Positions 16,751 to 25,789 of a stretch of DNA of 64,000 bases are shown one piece after another. The stretch lies in NCBI GenBank assembly GCA_958295935.1, contig OY282385.1, positions 62,001-126,000 of the forward strand. Direction: 5' to 3'. A program made the position numbers and the translations under genes. Source of the stretch: an uncultured Dehalococcoidia bacterium (lineage in GTDB: Bacteria > Chloroflexota > Dehalococcoidia > Lucifugimonadales > Lucifugimonadaceae). Within the stretch, counting starts at the first letter, position 1. Each line of letters begins with the position of its first letter. The notes beneath the pieces were generated by a model. That model saw nothing but the letters and a program-made list of their open reading frames with translations, made no database searches and had not been told where the DNA came from.

Positions 16751-19700
16751 TCAAGTACTGCCGGCGGAACGGCTGGACGGCAGGGCGATGAGGTCAGAAT
16801 CAGGATTTTTGTTGGTCAGAGGATGTTCGAGATTGGCGGGGAAGACCGCCAAGTCGCCGGTTTCAATCAACCTCTCTATGACGCGGTATATCCGCTCCCC
16901 GACGTTCCTGGACACTGTCCTGAACCCCAGAAGCCTGGCCGTCTCTGACGCTGCTTCCTTACGATCGATCCTATAGGAGTGTTTCACAATCTCCTTGAGA
17001 GCTTCGGCGATTTCCTCCGGGGAGACCATCTCGATTTTCTTTCCCGCGAGATCACTTCGGTCTCTTACGATGGGTAATTGCATACCAGGGTCCCACAGGA
17101 ATTCACCCTTCTTTACCACTTCTCCTCTCCATTCTGCATAGCGGATGGCCCGATCGAGATTCTGCTTAATCCTGTCGCCTATTCTTTTGACGGGCCAAGC
17201 ATCCGCAATGCGGCGTCGTACATCGCTAACATGCACGGGGCTTTCAGTTCGGACAATGTCGATGATCGGGTCCCGCAGGATAGTTAGGGGAACTTTATGA
17301 AGCTCATAATAATAAGTGTTTATGCTGGGTCGTGCCAATTCATATCGGCGTGGGGCGACTAAATCGCTTCTGAGCTTCTCTTTGTCCTCACGTTCGATCC
17401 GGGGTCTGTCCTTCTTTTGTGGTGAGATATCAATGGGAGCTGTGGCCTTCGCTTGCTCGATGGCCTGGTTGGTGCGTTCCAGCTCGCGCTCCGGGTTGCG
17501 GGACCAGTCGGTACTCCAAATTCGGTACAGCTTCCAGCCCAAGTCGTTCAAGTACTGTTCTCTGAGCCTGTCTCTGTCTCTTGCCCAGCTGGAGCTGTGG
17601 TACGCGGCCCCGTCGCACTCGATCCCCAAGATATATCTGCCGGGATGTTCTGGGTCCACTACGGCAAGGTCTATGAACTTACCGCCGGTACCCACCTCCT
17701 CGCGGATGTCATGTCCCAAGGATCGGAGCTTGCTTGCGACTTCTTTCTGGAACGGCGAGTCTACCTCGCGCCCAGACTCTTCCGCAGGATCCTTAAGAAC
17801 GCCAGTATCTGCGTAAGCCAGGAAAGTTTTGAGCGCTCGTACGCCTCTGGATCTGGTGCGACGCAGGTCGATATCGGCGGCGCGCAGATTTGTGAAGACC
17901 TCACATCGTTGCTTTGCCCTAGTGATAAGGACATTCAGGCGCCTTTCACCGCCGTCTGCCGTTAGGGGTCCAAAGTTCATGGCAACCTGCCCATTGGCGT
18001 CTCGCCCGTATCCAATGCTTATGAAAATAACGTCCCGTTCGTCGCCCTGAATATTTTCCAGGTTCTTTACGAAGAACGGCTCTTCAGGATGGTCATAAAA
18101 AAACGTCTCACATGAGGGGTCCTCTAGTCGGAGTATTTCCAACTGGTCCTGGATGGCATCTCTTTGAGCAGAACTGAAAGCGGCCACGCCGAGAGTCAAT
18201 TCCGGGCTCTGCCTGGCATGTTCCATGACCGAGGCAGCCACTCGTTCGGCCTCTTTTCGATTCGTTCTGCTTTTTCCTCGGTCGTATACGGCCTGGGAAA
18301 GGTGGTGATACTTAAGTCCAAAGTTCTCTTTACCGTAATAGGGGCTGGGGTAGACCGTTAGTCTGTTTTCGTAGAACTCCCGGTTCGATACTGCTATTAG
18401 CGACTCGTGCCTACTTCGGTAATGCCATCGCAGCATCCTGTTCGGAGCCCCCTGGGCACGGAACAGTCCCAAGATGCTCTCCATATCCGCGACCGCGCTG
18501 GCATGCTCCTCTTCGTCCTCGTCCGATCGCGTGACGTTATCGAAAAAACTGGTCGGCGGCAGTTGCATGCTGTCACCCACCACCACCGATTGTTTGGCTC
18601 TCATGAGAGTGCCTAAAGCATCTGCCGGCCTCACTTGGCTGGCCTCGTCGAACACCGCCAAGTCGAAGCTGACGCTGCCAGGGCGCAGATACGTTGCTAT
18701 GGACATAGGACTCATCATGAATACGGGTTTGATATCCTGGATGGCTTCTCCGGCTCGGTTCATCAATTGCCGTATTGGAAGATGCCTTCGCTTCTTCTCG
18801 AACTCTCTTCGCAGAATCCCTAGCTGCCCACCTGCGTTGTGTTTGGGAAGTTGGGACCAATGGGAACAGGCCACCCTGGTGCGGTTGTGGTCCAGCGCTG
18901 ACTCGTCCAGCTGACGGAATTTTCCTATGCGATCTTCGTGGATATTTCTGTTGAAGCCTGCTAGAGCAGGCCGCTCATAGTAGGCGCAGGATATGACGTG
19001 TAGATACCACTTTAGTTTCAATATATTTATCAGATGATCTACTGCTTCAGGCCACTCTTCCCCAAGCTCCACAATTGATCCCAACCCTTTTGCCTTAGCG
19101 TCGTGAGCCGCTCTGTTGAACCCTATAAGGTCATGGAGATTGTCTATCCCTGTTGACCAGACTTTGAGGACGTTGGACTGCTCCACGAACGGCAGGGTTA
19201 TCAACCCCTCGTACTTCTTATTAGTTGAACTGGTGCGCAAGGATCCTTTGAATATCTTCTCAGGGTCTATTTGCAAGAAGGACTGAAGTTCATCCAGGAG
19301 CTTGGGATGAGAGTTCGAGACTAACTTGACCTGACTCAGCAGATCGCCCACCTGCGCCGCGTCTATGTCCTTGCGCATAGACAAGACGGCATCCAGCGTT
19401 ATCGCGCCGCTGTCGACGTCTTTGAATAGCTCAAGCGCCCACTCTACTGTTCTGCTGATAGCGTCCCAATCGGATTCCGCACCTTGCCATTTCGGTCCCA
19501 GCACAACCTTGGCAATCTGTGACAGTTGCTCAAACGTCTGTCGATATTTTTGTTCCTGAAGTATCGCATTCACGAGCGCTATCTTGTCCTCGACACTCGA
19601 GGGAAGCGGTACGCGGCACAGCTCAGCGAGATACTTCGTGTCTCGCCGGTATTTTGGATACAGGAATCTCCAGAACTTTCGGCCAATTGTGGATAGTGTG

Positions 19701-21565
19701 TCGTGAATTTCCGCCGCGTCAGCATTCCACGCGCTCGGCTTCAGGATGCTGCCATACTTGGAGTGCAAGCCGGCATGAGCGCGCCCGGCGTCCGTTAGGC
19801 GCTTCATCTCATCGCGTTGGGAGTGCTTTTGGAATGCGGATAGATCCACATTCTGAATATCGGGGGCCTTGGCGGCGCGTTCCGCGATGGGCAGCAGGTC
19901 TTCGGTCTGTGCGGCGTCCTCCGGCGGCTTCAGTTCGAGGGCCTCTGCGAGGTCTGACGCCGTTCCTTGGAGCGTTTCCAGCGATTTTATCGCCGTATCG
20001 ATTTTCTCTTCCAAGGATGCCTGATCGTTCGGCGTGAGCATATCCCGACTCGATCCCCAGAAGGGGTGATTTTGTGGCACTCCGACGTCGTCTTTGAGGT
20101 CTTTGAGTCTGGACTGAAGTTGGGAAACGGCTTCCTTCTTCGACTCGAAGTCGGCGCCTGACCACGAGTTGATGTCTGCTATTTCGACACTCGGCAGTTG
20201 AGGGCCCTCTTGTTCTTGGCGTCTAATACAAAGGTACTCGCCGTAGGCCCTGTACGGAGTGACTCCGGTGTCGCCGGCAGTGGAATTGACCGCGTCGGCG
20301 TACTCATTTAGTATGTTCCGAAGGCTGGTAAGCGCTTTGAAATCACTTTCTATGTCATTGAGATTCGGTTGGCGCAACTCCAATGTCTTATTCAATTCGT
20401 CCAAGACGACTTTCTTGTTCGTCTTTTGGCTGTGCAGCTCAAGGCATGCGACACCCAGGCCGATGTTGTCCAGCCTGCGTTTCACGACTTCCAGTGCGGC
20501 CATCTTTTCGGAGACGAACAGGACTGTTTTTCCATCAGCTATGGCCTCCGCGATAATGTTTACGATGGTCTGAGATTTACCCGTTCCCGGTGGTCCCTGG
20601 ATCACAAAATTGCGGCCTTGGCTGACGTCGAAAATCGCTAGTGTCTGTGACGCGTCGGCATCCATGACGTGGTGAATGTCCTCCGGTCGCAAGTGGTCGT
20701 CCAGATTGTCTTCTTCGTGGATCTTCGGATCAGGCTCCGAGAACCCCTCGGCGAACAGGTTGCATATGATGGAGCTTTCCTGGGGACCGTACCCCATTCC
20801 GCTGGGCCAATTATTGGGATCTAGATCTTTGTACATGAGGAACTTGCCAAACGAGAAGAAACCGAGTACGACGCTCTCGCGGTCTACTGACCAGCGCTTC
20901 AAATGTTCAACGCGGGTTGAAACCTTCGCGAAGTACTTGTCGACATCGAGGTCTTCTTCGTTAGGGGGGTCGGGAATCCTTGGGCCGAACTCGGTCTGTA
21001 CTTTTTCGATGAACGAGCGATTGCCTCCCAGCTCCTCGCCGGTATATTCGATGTGGAATCTACGTCGAACATCGGATCGAGCAATCTTGACCGGAACCAA
21101 TACCAAAGGCGCTCTGCGCATGGTGTTGCTACTATCCGATTCGTACCACTCGACCATGCCAAGGGAAATAAAGAGGGTGTTTACGCCTTGTTCCTGGATC
21201 ACAGTGTTGACGGCGTGGTAGGTCTTGAGGAGACGAGATTGCAGCTGGTTGTCCGGTTCGTTGGTTTGCAAGCGGTAAGCGTTGCGCCGCGGAGGTAGGC
21301 TATTCGGCCTGCTGTCACCATCCCGGCGGGGCGTGAACGACATACGGCGACCCTTTTTAACCAAGACGTCGAAGACGGCAGAGGGGATTTCATCGACGAC
21401 TTCCACTCCCCTGGACTTGAGCGTGCGGTAGTTCAGCAACGGGTTACGGAGGCTGAAGTCGAGAAGTTCCTTCCTCGACGCTTCAATCTCTTTGATGATC
21501 GGGTCGCCGGTTTCCTCTTTATCGGAGGATGGCGGGGTTTCGGAGTTCGCGTAGGCCATGCACAA
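16751..21565 (-). CDS. DUF4011-SF1 helicase-Vsr-like nuclease-DUF3320 protein
   Basis: A single 1604-residue protein with several domains. The DUF4011 region (about 25-130, LLDFSLRNPLLNYR) comes first. It is followed by an SF1 helicase with Walker A GPPGTGKS near 323-330, motif II FDEASQ near 970, and late motifs GDSMQLPP and LNVLITRAKQRCEVF. A Vsr/DUF559-type nuclease fold follows near 1270-1350 (GIECDGAAYHSS, then RLREQYL and YRIWSTDW). The C-terminal DUF3320 lies around 1440-1500. Proteins of this architecture are widespread on defence islands and are regarded as candidate single-gene anti-phage or restriction systems. It stands alone between metabolic genes, some 7 kb from the tandem methyltransferases. 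Helicase and nuclease motifs look intact. Confidence 0.88.
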   Translation of the reverse strand: MCMAYANSETPPSSDKEETGDPIIKEIEASRKELLDFSLRNPLLNYRTLKSRGVEVVDEIPSAVFDVLVKKGRRMSFTPRRDGDSRPNSLPPRRNAYRLQTNEPDNQLQSRLLKTYHAVNTVIQEQGVNTLFISLGMVEWYESDSSNTMRRAPLVLVPVKIARSDVRRRFHIEYTGEELGGNRSFIEKVQTEFGPRIPDPPNEEDLDVDKYFAKVSTRVEHLKRWSVDRESVVLGFFSFGKFLMYKDLDPNNWPSGMGYGPQESSIICNLFAEGFSEPDPKIHEEDNLDDHLRPEDIHHVMDADASQTLAIFDVSQGRNFVIQGPPGTGKSQTIVNIIAEAIADGKTVLFVSEKMAALEVVKRRLDNIGLGVACLELHSQKTNKKVVLDELNKTLELRQPNLNDIESDFKALTSLRNILNEYADAVNSTAGDTGVTPYRAYGEYLCIRRQEQEGPQLPSVEIADINSWSGADFESKKEAVSQLQSRLKDLKDDVGVPQNHPFWGSSRDMLTPNDQASLEEKIDTAIKSLETLQGTASDLAEALELKPPEDAAQTEDLLPIAERAAKAPDIQNVDLSAFQKHSQRDEMKRLTDAGRAHAGLHSKYGSILKPSAWNADAAEIHDTLSTIGRKFWRFLYPKYRRDTKYLAELCRVPLPSSVEDKIALVNAILQEQKYRQTFEQLSQIAKVVLGPKWQGAESDWDAISRTVEWALELFKDVDSGAITLDAVLSMRKDIDAAQVGDLLSQVKLVSNSHPKLLDELQSFLQIDPEKIFKGSLRTSSTNKKYEGLITLPFVEQSNVLKVWSTGIDNLHDLIGFNRAAHDAKAKGLGSIVELGEEWPEAVDHLINILKLKWYLHVISCAYYERPALAGFNRNIHEDRIGKFRQLDESALDHNRTRVACSHWSQLPKHNAGGQLGILRREFEKKRRHLPIRQLMNRAGEAIQDIKPVFMMSPMSIATYLRPGSVSFDLAVFDEASQVRPADALGTLMRAKQSVVVGDSMQLPPTSFFDNVTRSDEDEEEHASAVADMESILGLFRAQGAPNRMLRWHYRSRHESLIAVSNREFYENRLTVYPSPYYGKENFGLKYHHLSQAVYDRGKSRTNRKEAERVAASVMEHARQSPELTLGVAAFSSAQRDAIQDQLEILRLEDPSCETFFYDHPEEPFFVKNLENIQGDERDVIFISIGYGRDANGQVAMNFGPLTADGGERRLNVLITRAKQRCEVFTNLRAADIDLRRTRSRGVRALKTFLAYADTGVLKDPAEESGREVDSPFQKEVASKLRSLGHDIREEVGTGGKFIDLAVVDPEHPGRYILGIECDGAAYHSSSWARDRDRLREQYLNDLGWKLYRIWSTDWSRNPERELERTNQAIEQAKATAPIDISPQKKDRPRIEREDKEKLRSDLVAPRRYELARPSINTYYYELHKVPLTILRDPIIDIVRTESPVHVSDVRRRIADAWPVKRIGDRIKQNLDRAIRYAEWRGEVVKKGEFLWDPGMQLPIVRDRSDLAGKKIEMVSPEEIAEALKEIVKHSYRIDRKEAASETARLLGFRTVSRNVGERIYRVIERLIETGDLAVFPANLEHPLTNKNPDSDLIALPSSRSAGST

Positions 21566-21781
21566 GTGTCCTAGTCGTTCAACCCGCCCTTGTCATCGTC
21601 AAGATCCATGGCTCGGTCCCTATTCTCATCTCCGGTTAGACTTACGGGCCAGGCTGCGATACAAAGGTTCTCGACGTTGCGCGATGGGTGGGAGCAGGCT
21701 GTACCGGGTCGACCTTGGCGGGATTTTATGGCGCCACGCGACGCGGGGCAATGAAAATGACTATTTGGAGGTGACAAGGCT

Positions 21782-23224
21782 ATGGGTCTCATTGCGGGTT
21801 CGATCAGGGATGCAAAGACCGGGGAGATGGTGGAGGCGAGGGTGCAGGTGCTGGATCCGGCCGGGGATGCGGCGGGGCCCAAGGGGGCACTGTGGAAGGT
21901 GGGGCCGGGCGAGCCGTTCTTCTACTCGGCGGGGGAGTTTTCGGTAGAGGTTTCCCGCGGCTACCACCGGGTTTTGGTGGAACGCGGGACGGAGTTCCGT
22001 CCGTGGCAGACGACGGTGCACGTGGGCAAGTCGTCGGTCGCTCCGCTTGACGTATCCCTGGAGCGTTGGGCCGATCTGCCTGAGCGGGGTTGGCATCCGG
22101 GCAATACGCACATCCACTATGACGAAAAGGAGACCCGGCCTGACGAGCGGCTGGGTTACGACTCGCGGGTCGAGGATCTGCGGATGACGGCGGTCAGCAT
22201 CCTGAAGCGTTGGGACCTCGATTATGCGACCAACAAGTATCCGCCGGGCGTGCTCAATGACTATACGGACACGCACCACTACGTGCAGTGCGGCGAGGAG
22301 ACGCGTCACAATGCGGGCGGCTCCCACGAGATCGGGTACGGTCACGTGATGCTGTTGAACATTCGGAACGTCGTGGCTCCGCTCAGCCGGGGCCTTCTGG
22401 TGGATCGTTTCGACCCGGATTATCCTCCGTTGTCTTACGCCTGCGATGAGGCTGAGCGTCAGGGCGGTTTGGTGATCTGGTGCCACAACGGGCGCGGTAT
22501 GGAGGCGCCGGTTGCGGCGGCTTTGGGGAAGTTGCATGCGTTCAACCTGTTCGATCCCTTCTGGCACGACGTGGAGTATGACATTTACTACCAGATGTTG
22601 AATTGCGGGATCCGGCTGCCGGCGTCGACGGGTTCGGACTGGTTCGTATCCTCTGCGAATCGCGTTTACTCACAGACGGGCGGCGATTTTCTCTATGAGC
22701 GGTGGCTGCACGGGATCAAGGCGGGGAATACCTTTATCACCAACGGGCCTGCGCTCTTCACGTCGGTGTGCGGCAAGGAACCCGGTGAGACGATTCAGTG
22801 CAGTCCTGGGGATAAGCTGAACGTCCACGTGAGTTGGAAGTCTCACTACCGCGTTCATCGTGCGGAGGTGGTTAGCAACGGCGAGGTGGTTGCGCGGCGT
22901 GAGTTTCCTGCGGGTTCTACCGGCGGTCACTTGAGCGTTGCGGTGCCTGTCGATTCGGATGGCTGGGTGGCGGCGCGTCTTGGCTCAGGCTCTCGGGATA
23001 GTTTCAACCAGCCTTTGTGGGCTCACACGAGCCCGGTTTACGTTAGCGCGGGCGGGGTTCGCGGCGTGCACACCAAGACGGCGTCGGCGAGGTTCGCGGC
23101 GTCTATCGACAGGTCGTTGGAGTGGGTGCGTCGGAAGGGCAAGTACTATAGCGACGAGCAGCGCCGGGAGGTTGCGGCTTTGTTCCGGGAGGGGCAGGAG
23201 GTCTACAAGCGGCTGGCGAAGTGA
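21782..23224 (+). CDS. CehA/McbA-type metallohydrolase (PHP-like domain)
   Basis: A 480-residue protein. The N-terminal 95 residues form a carboxypeptidase-regulatory-like beta domain. It is followed by a PHP-like catalytic core with HPGNTHIHYDEKE (the HxH motif), GYGHVMLLNIRN, LVIWCHNGRGME and STGSDWFV, as in CehA/McbA carbaryl and amide hydrolases. The C-terminal third is another beta-rich segment with basic residues at the end. No signal peptide is seen. GGAGGT near 21766 places the ribosome binding site ahead of ATG 21782. A strong terminator follows at 23355. The substrate is unknown. Confidence 0.8.
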   Translation: MGLIAGSIRDAKTGEMVEARVQVLDPAGDAAGPKGALWKVGPGEPFFYSAGEFSVEVSRGYHRVLVERGTEFRPWQTTVHVGKSSVAPLDVSLERWADLPERGWHPGNTHIHYDEKETRPDERLGYDSRVEDLRMTAVSILKRWDLDYATNKYPPGVLNDYTDTHHYVQCGEETRHNAGGSHEIGYGHVMLLNIRNVVAPLSRGLLVDRFDPDYPPLSYACDEAERQGGLVIWCHNGRGMEAPVAAALGKLHAFNLFDPFWHDVEYDIYYQMLNCGIRLPASTGSDWFVSSANRVYSQTGGDFLYERWLHGIKAGNTFITNGPALFTSVCGKEPGETIQCSPGDKLNVHVSWKSHYRVHRAEVVSNGEVVARREFPAGSTGGHLSVAVPVDSDGWVAARLGSGSRDSFNQPLWAHTSPVYVSAGGVRGVHTKTASARFAASIDRSLEWVRRKGKYYSDEQRREVAALFREGQEVYKRLAK

Positions 23225-23354
23225 GAGGGTAGGGCGGCGCGGCGAATGGCGCGTCGTCGCTGGGGTATCGGTCGAGCGGGGGTGGTTGATGGCGGGCTTG
23301 TTCGAGCGTATGCTAGCAACGAACTCAGGTGCGTCCTGAGTAAGCATATTGCTT

Positions 23355-23385
23355 GGCGGCAGATTGCGTGTCTGTCGCCTTTTTT
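23355..23385 (+). terminator. Rho-independent terminator
   Basis: GGCGGCAGA at 23355-23363 pairs with TCTGTCGCC at 23371-23379 (one G-U pair, 7-nt loop), followed by a run of six T. It is placed to end the transcript of the metallohydrolase gene. A second short hairpin, CTCAGG/CCTGAG, lies just upstream. Confidence 0.85.
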
Positions 23386-23402
23386 GTGTTCGTGGGGACT
23401 AC

Positions 23403-23534
23403 GTGGCTGACCGAGTGTGTATATTCGTCGATGGGGAGAATTTCAGGTTCCAGGCGGAGCGATGCGGCTCAACCAAGTGGCCGACTGGAGTTTTGAAATC
23501 AGGTATAACGATCTTGGCCAATATCTTGGCTTGA
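23403..23534 (+). pseudogene. Truncated NYN/PIN-like domain start
   Basis: From GTG 23403 a 43-residue frame begins MADRVCIFVDGENFRFQAER. This is the typical first strand and catalytic Asp region (VDGENF) of NYN-domain ribonucleases. The frame then hits TGA after about 20 unrelated residues. Full NYN proteins run to 150-250 residues, so this looks like the 5' end of a decayed or recombined gene. The continuation beyond TGA shows no NYN features, so recoding is not suspected. Confidence 0.45.
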
Positions 23535-23744
23535 TTGGACGGTAAACTGCGCCCGGAGAGGCTTGGCCGCGGGTGTGGGAGGAGTGGGTGGTCCGTGGGC
23601 CGGGCACAGTTTCCTAGTGGAGTTGCCGCAGGCTCTTTTTATTTGTCGGTTTGAGTAAACTGTCTGCGTTGGCGCTCTATCGGGCCTTGCTTGTGCCGAA
23701 TCCGCTCGGTTAGGTGAATCTGGCGAGGCCGCCAGCAGAGATTT

Positions 23745-23750
23745 GGAGGT
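23745..23750 (+). promoter_or_regulatory. Ribosome binding site fixing the UGSC gene start
   Basis: GGAGGT, 5 bases before GTG 23756. This is a much better site than anything before the more upstream in-frame GTG at 23714, so translation probably starts at 23756. Confidence 0.7.
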
Positions 23751-23755
23751 TTCAC

Positions 23756-25582
23756 GTGCATCTTCTGGAAGTGATGAACCCGGTCGCCCGGCAGCGGGCG
23801 CTTGAGAGCCCATTTCAAACGACTCCGAGGCCGCGGAGTTTGGACGGCAAGACGGTTGGGCTGGTGTGGAGCGGGACGCATGGCGGTGACGTTGCGCTGA
23901 AGCGTGCGGGTGAGATGCTTCAGGAGCGGTTCCGGGGCGTGCGAGTGAACTTCTACACGGGCGGCAACTACCCGACGCCGCCGGCCGTACTCCGGCAGGC
24001 AGGGGAGGAGTGTGACGCCGTAATCGGCGCCACGGCGGACTGAGGGACGTGTGCGTCGTGGATGGTCCACGACATGATCGAGGTCGAGAAGATGGGCAAG
24101 CCCGGCGTGCCCATCGTGTCCGGCCGGTTCGAGGGCGACGCCATCGCGAGTTCGAGGGCGTTCGGGATGCCCGATCTGCAGTTCGTGGTAGTGCCTCGCA
24201 TCTACCGGAACCTGGCTCTGGAGGAGTGCGTCAGTCAGACGGAGAGTTCGTTCGGCCAACTGGTCTCGGCGTTGACGGAGAACGGAGAGGGGGCGGCGCG
24301 TGCGCGTGCTGCGGATGAGGAGGGGCCGCACAACTTCGAGGGCGATGACCGCTACGACGCGGCGCTGCGGATGAACGAGGAGTTCATCCGGCGCGATTGG
24401 GGCGACGGCTTTCCGCTGCTGCCTGCGACGCGGGATGCGGTGGACGATTTGCTTGCGGGTACGCGCCTTCCTGCGGATTACGAGGTGTGCGACGTGCCGC
24501 CGGGCTTTGGGGTGGCGACGGTTGAGAAGATAGCGGTTAACGCGGCTCTGGCAGGGGCCAGGCCTGAGCACATGCCGGTCATCATAGCCTCGGTCAAGGC
24601 TCTTTCGGAGATCGGTTCTCACGGCGGCAAGTCGCTGCTGATGTCAACGAGTCCGAACGCGCCGCTGCTGATCGTGAACGGTCCTATAGCGAACGAGCTG
24701 GGCATCAACGCGCGTTCGGCTCTGGGGCCTGGGCGGGACAACCGCATCAACATAGTCATTGGCCGCGCCTTTTCGCTTTGCCTGCGCAACATCGGTTACT
24801 GGTATCCGAATGAAATGGACATGGACACGATCGGCACCACTCGCAAGTTCGTCCATTGCATAGCGGAGAACGAGTCGGCCAGCCCATGGGCGCCGTTCCA
24901 CGTGGACCGCGGCTTCGATGCAGATGAGAGCGCGGTCAGCCTGTTCATCACGGACGGCGAGTTGGACGTTCAGGACCAGGGCAATACGACTGCGGAGGGG
25001 CTGCTCAAGACTCTGGCCTATGGCTGTACGTTCGGCACGCGGTCGTTGCAGCAGAAGGACGACGGCGAGCGTCTGATACTGATGCCTCCGGACGTTGCCG
25101 GCCCCATTGGTGCGTCCGGCATGTCCAAGGCCGAGGCCAGGGACTTCATCCACGCCCACGCGAACGCCAGTCTTGGCAAGATGATCCAGTACATGCCGCT
25201 GGAGGGTGAGGCGAGAGTGGTGGAGGAGTGGAAGTGGTTGGAGAATCTGAGCGAGCAGCAGCGGTTGGATATCACGGTTCCGGTGCTCTACAGCGCGGAC
25301 AGGTACTTCATAGTGGTCGTCGGCGCCGATCGGGCAAAGACCGGTGTAATGCCCAGCGGCCCCAGCCCGGTTACGGTTGGCATAGACCAGTACCGGCGTA
25401 AGGGAGGGCAGGCAGTGGAAGAAGTAGAGATGCCTGCACGAAAGAAGGATTTCGCTGTGACCATGCAGGAGTACTGGACGCCTGAGAGGCGAGCCGAAGC
25501 GTCACGAAAGCAGAAAGCTGCCTGGACGCCTGAGCGCAGGAAGAAGGCCAGCGAAGCTTCTAAGGCTATTTGGAACAGCTAG
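23756..25582 (+). CDS. UGSC-family selenoprotein with in-frame UGA (Sec96)
   Basis: Read as one frame with TGA 24041-24043 translated, this gives 608 residues. The first 170 match the UGSC family: SLDGKTVGLVWSGTHGGDV, then CDAVIGATAD, the motif U-G-T-C at 96-99, ASWMVHDMIEVEKMGKP and AFGMPDLQFVVVP. Selenocysteine at this position is known in the family. Residues 190-550 form a second conserved domain (NEEFIRRDWGDGFPLLP onward) of unknown function. The C-terminal 35 residues carry two WTPERR repeats. The frame upstream and downstream of the TGA is the same, and homologous sequence crosses it without a gap. A SECIS-like hairpin follows at 24055-24073. Conventional annotation would give two broken genes, at 23756-24043 and 24062-25582. 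Sec insertion is inferred and not proven. Confidence 0.85.
24055..24073 (+). promoter_or_regulatory. Candidate bacterial SECIS hairpin (UGSC gene)
   Basis: GTCGTGGA (24055-24062) pairs perfectly with TCCACGAC (24066-24073) around the loop TGG. The loop lies 19 nt after the UGA. Bacterial SECIS elements need an apical loop about 16-37 nt downstream of UGA with a G in the first two loop positions; both hold here. Confidence 0.75.
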
Positions 25583-25603
25583 ACACAAGTGGTCTTGGGC
25601 ACG

Positions 25604-25654
25604 ACCCTAAACTGCCCAACTGAAGCAACCGCACTCGATCAAAAAGTTTAGGGT
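25604..25654. repeat. 10-bp inverted repeat after the UGSC gene
   Basis: ACCCTAAACT at 25604-25613 and its exact complement AGTTTAGGGT at 25645-25654 are separated by 31 bases. There is no T run after it, so it is not a clear terminator. It could be a regulatory site or transcript-end structure in the 207-bp gap between two convergent genes. Confidence 0.4.
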
Positions 25655-25789
25655 GCAAGAACAACGCGAACCAAGTGAGCTGGATATCCCGGCGCCATCG
25701 GATGAGGGACTCGAAGCACAGTACCCCCGATGAGGAACTAGGCCGGGGGGATGGCCGCAGGTTTGGCAGCGCTGTAGGTGGAGAGTCCG

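Larger units (their letters stand above)
23225..23755. other. Intergenic stretch with terminator and a gene remnant
   Basis: This 531-bp stretch holds the terminator at 23355-23385 and the truncated NYN-type frame at 23403-23534. It also carries the leader and ribosome binding site (GGAGGT, 23745-23750) of the UGSC gene. Nothing else is recognised in it. Confidence 0.6.

Noticed and set aside
24041-24061. Simple pseudogene or sequencing error for the UGSC gene
   Set aside because: The TGA is at a known Sec position, with no other damage, a precise hairpin, and a second independent case in the window.
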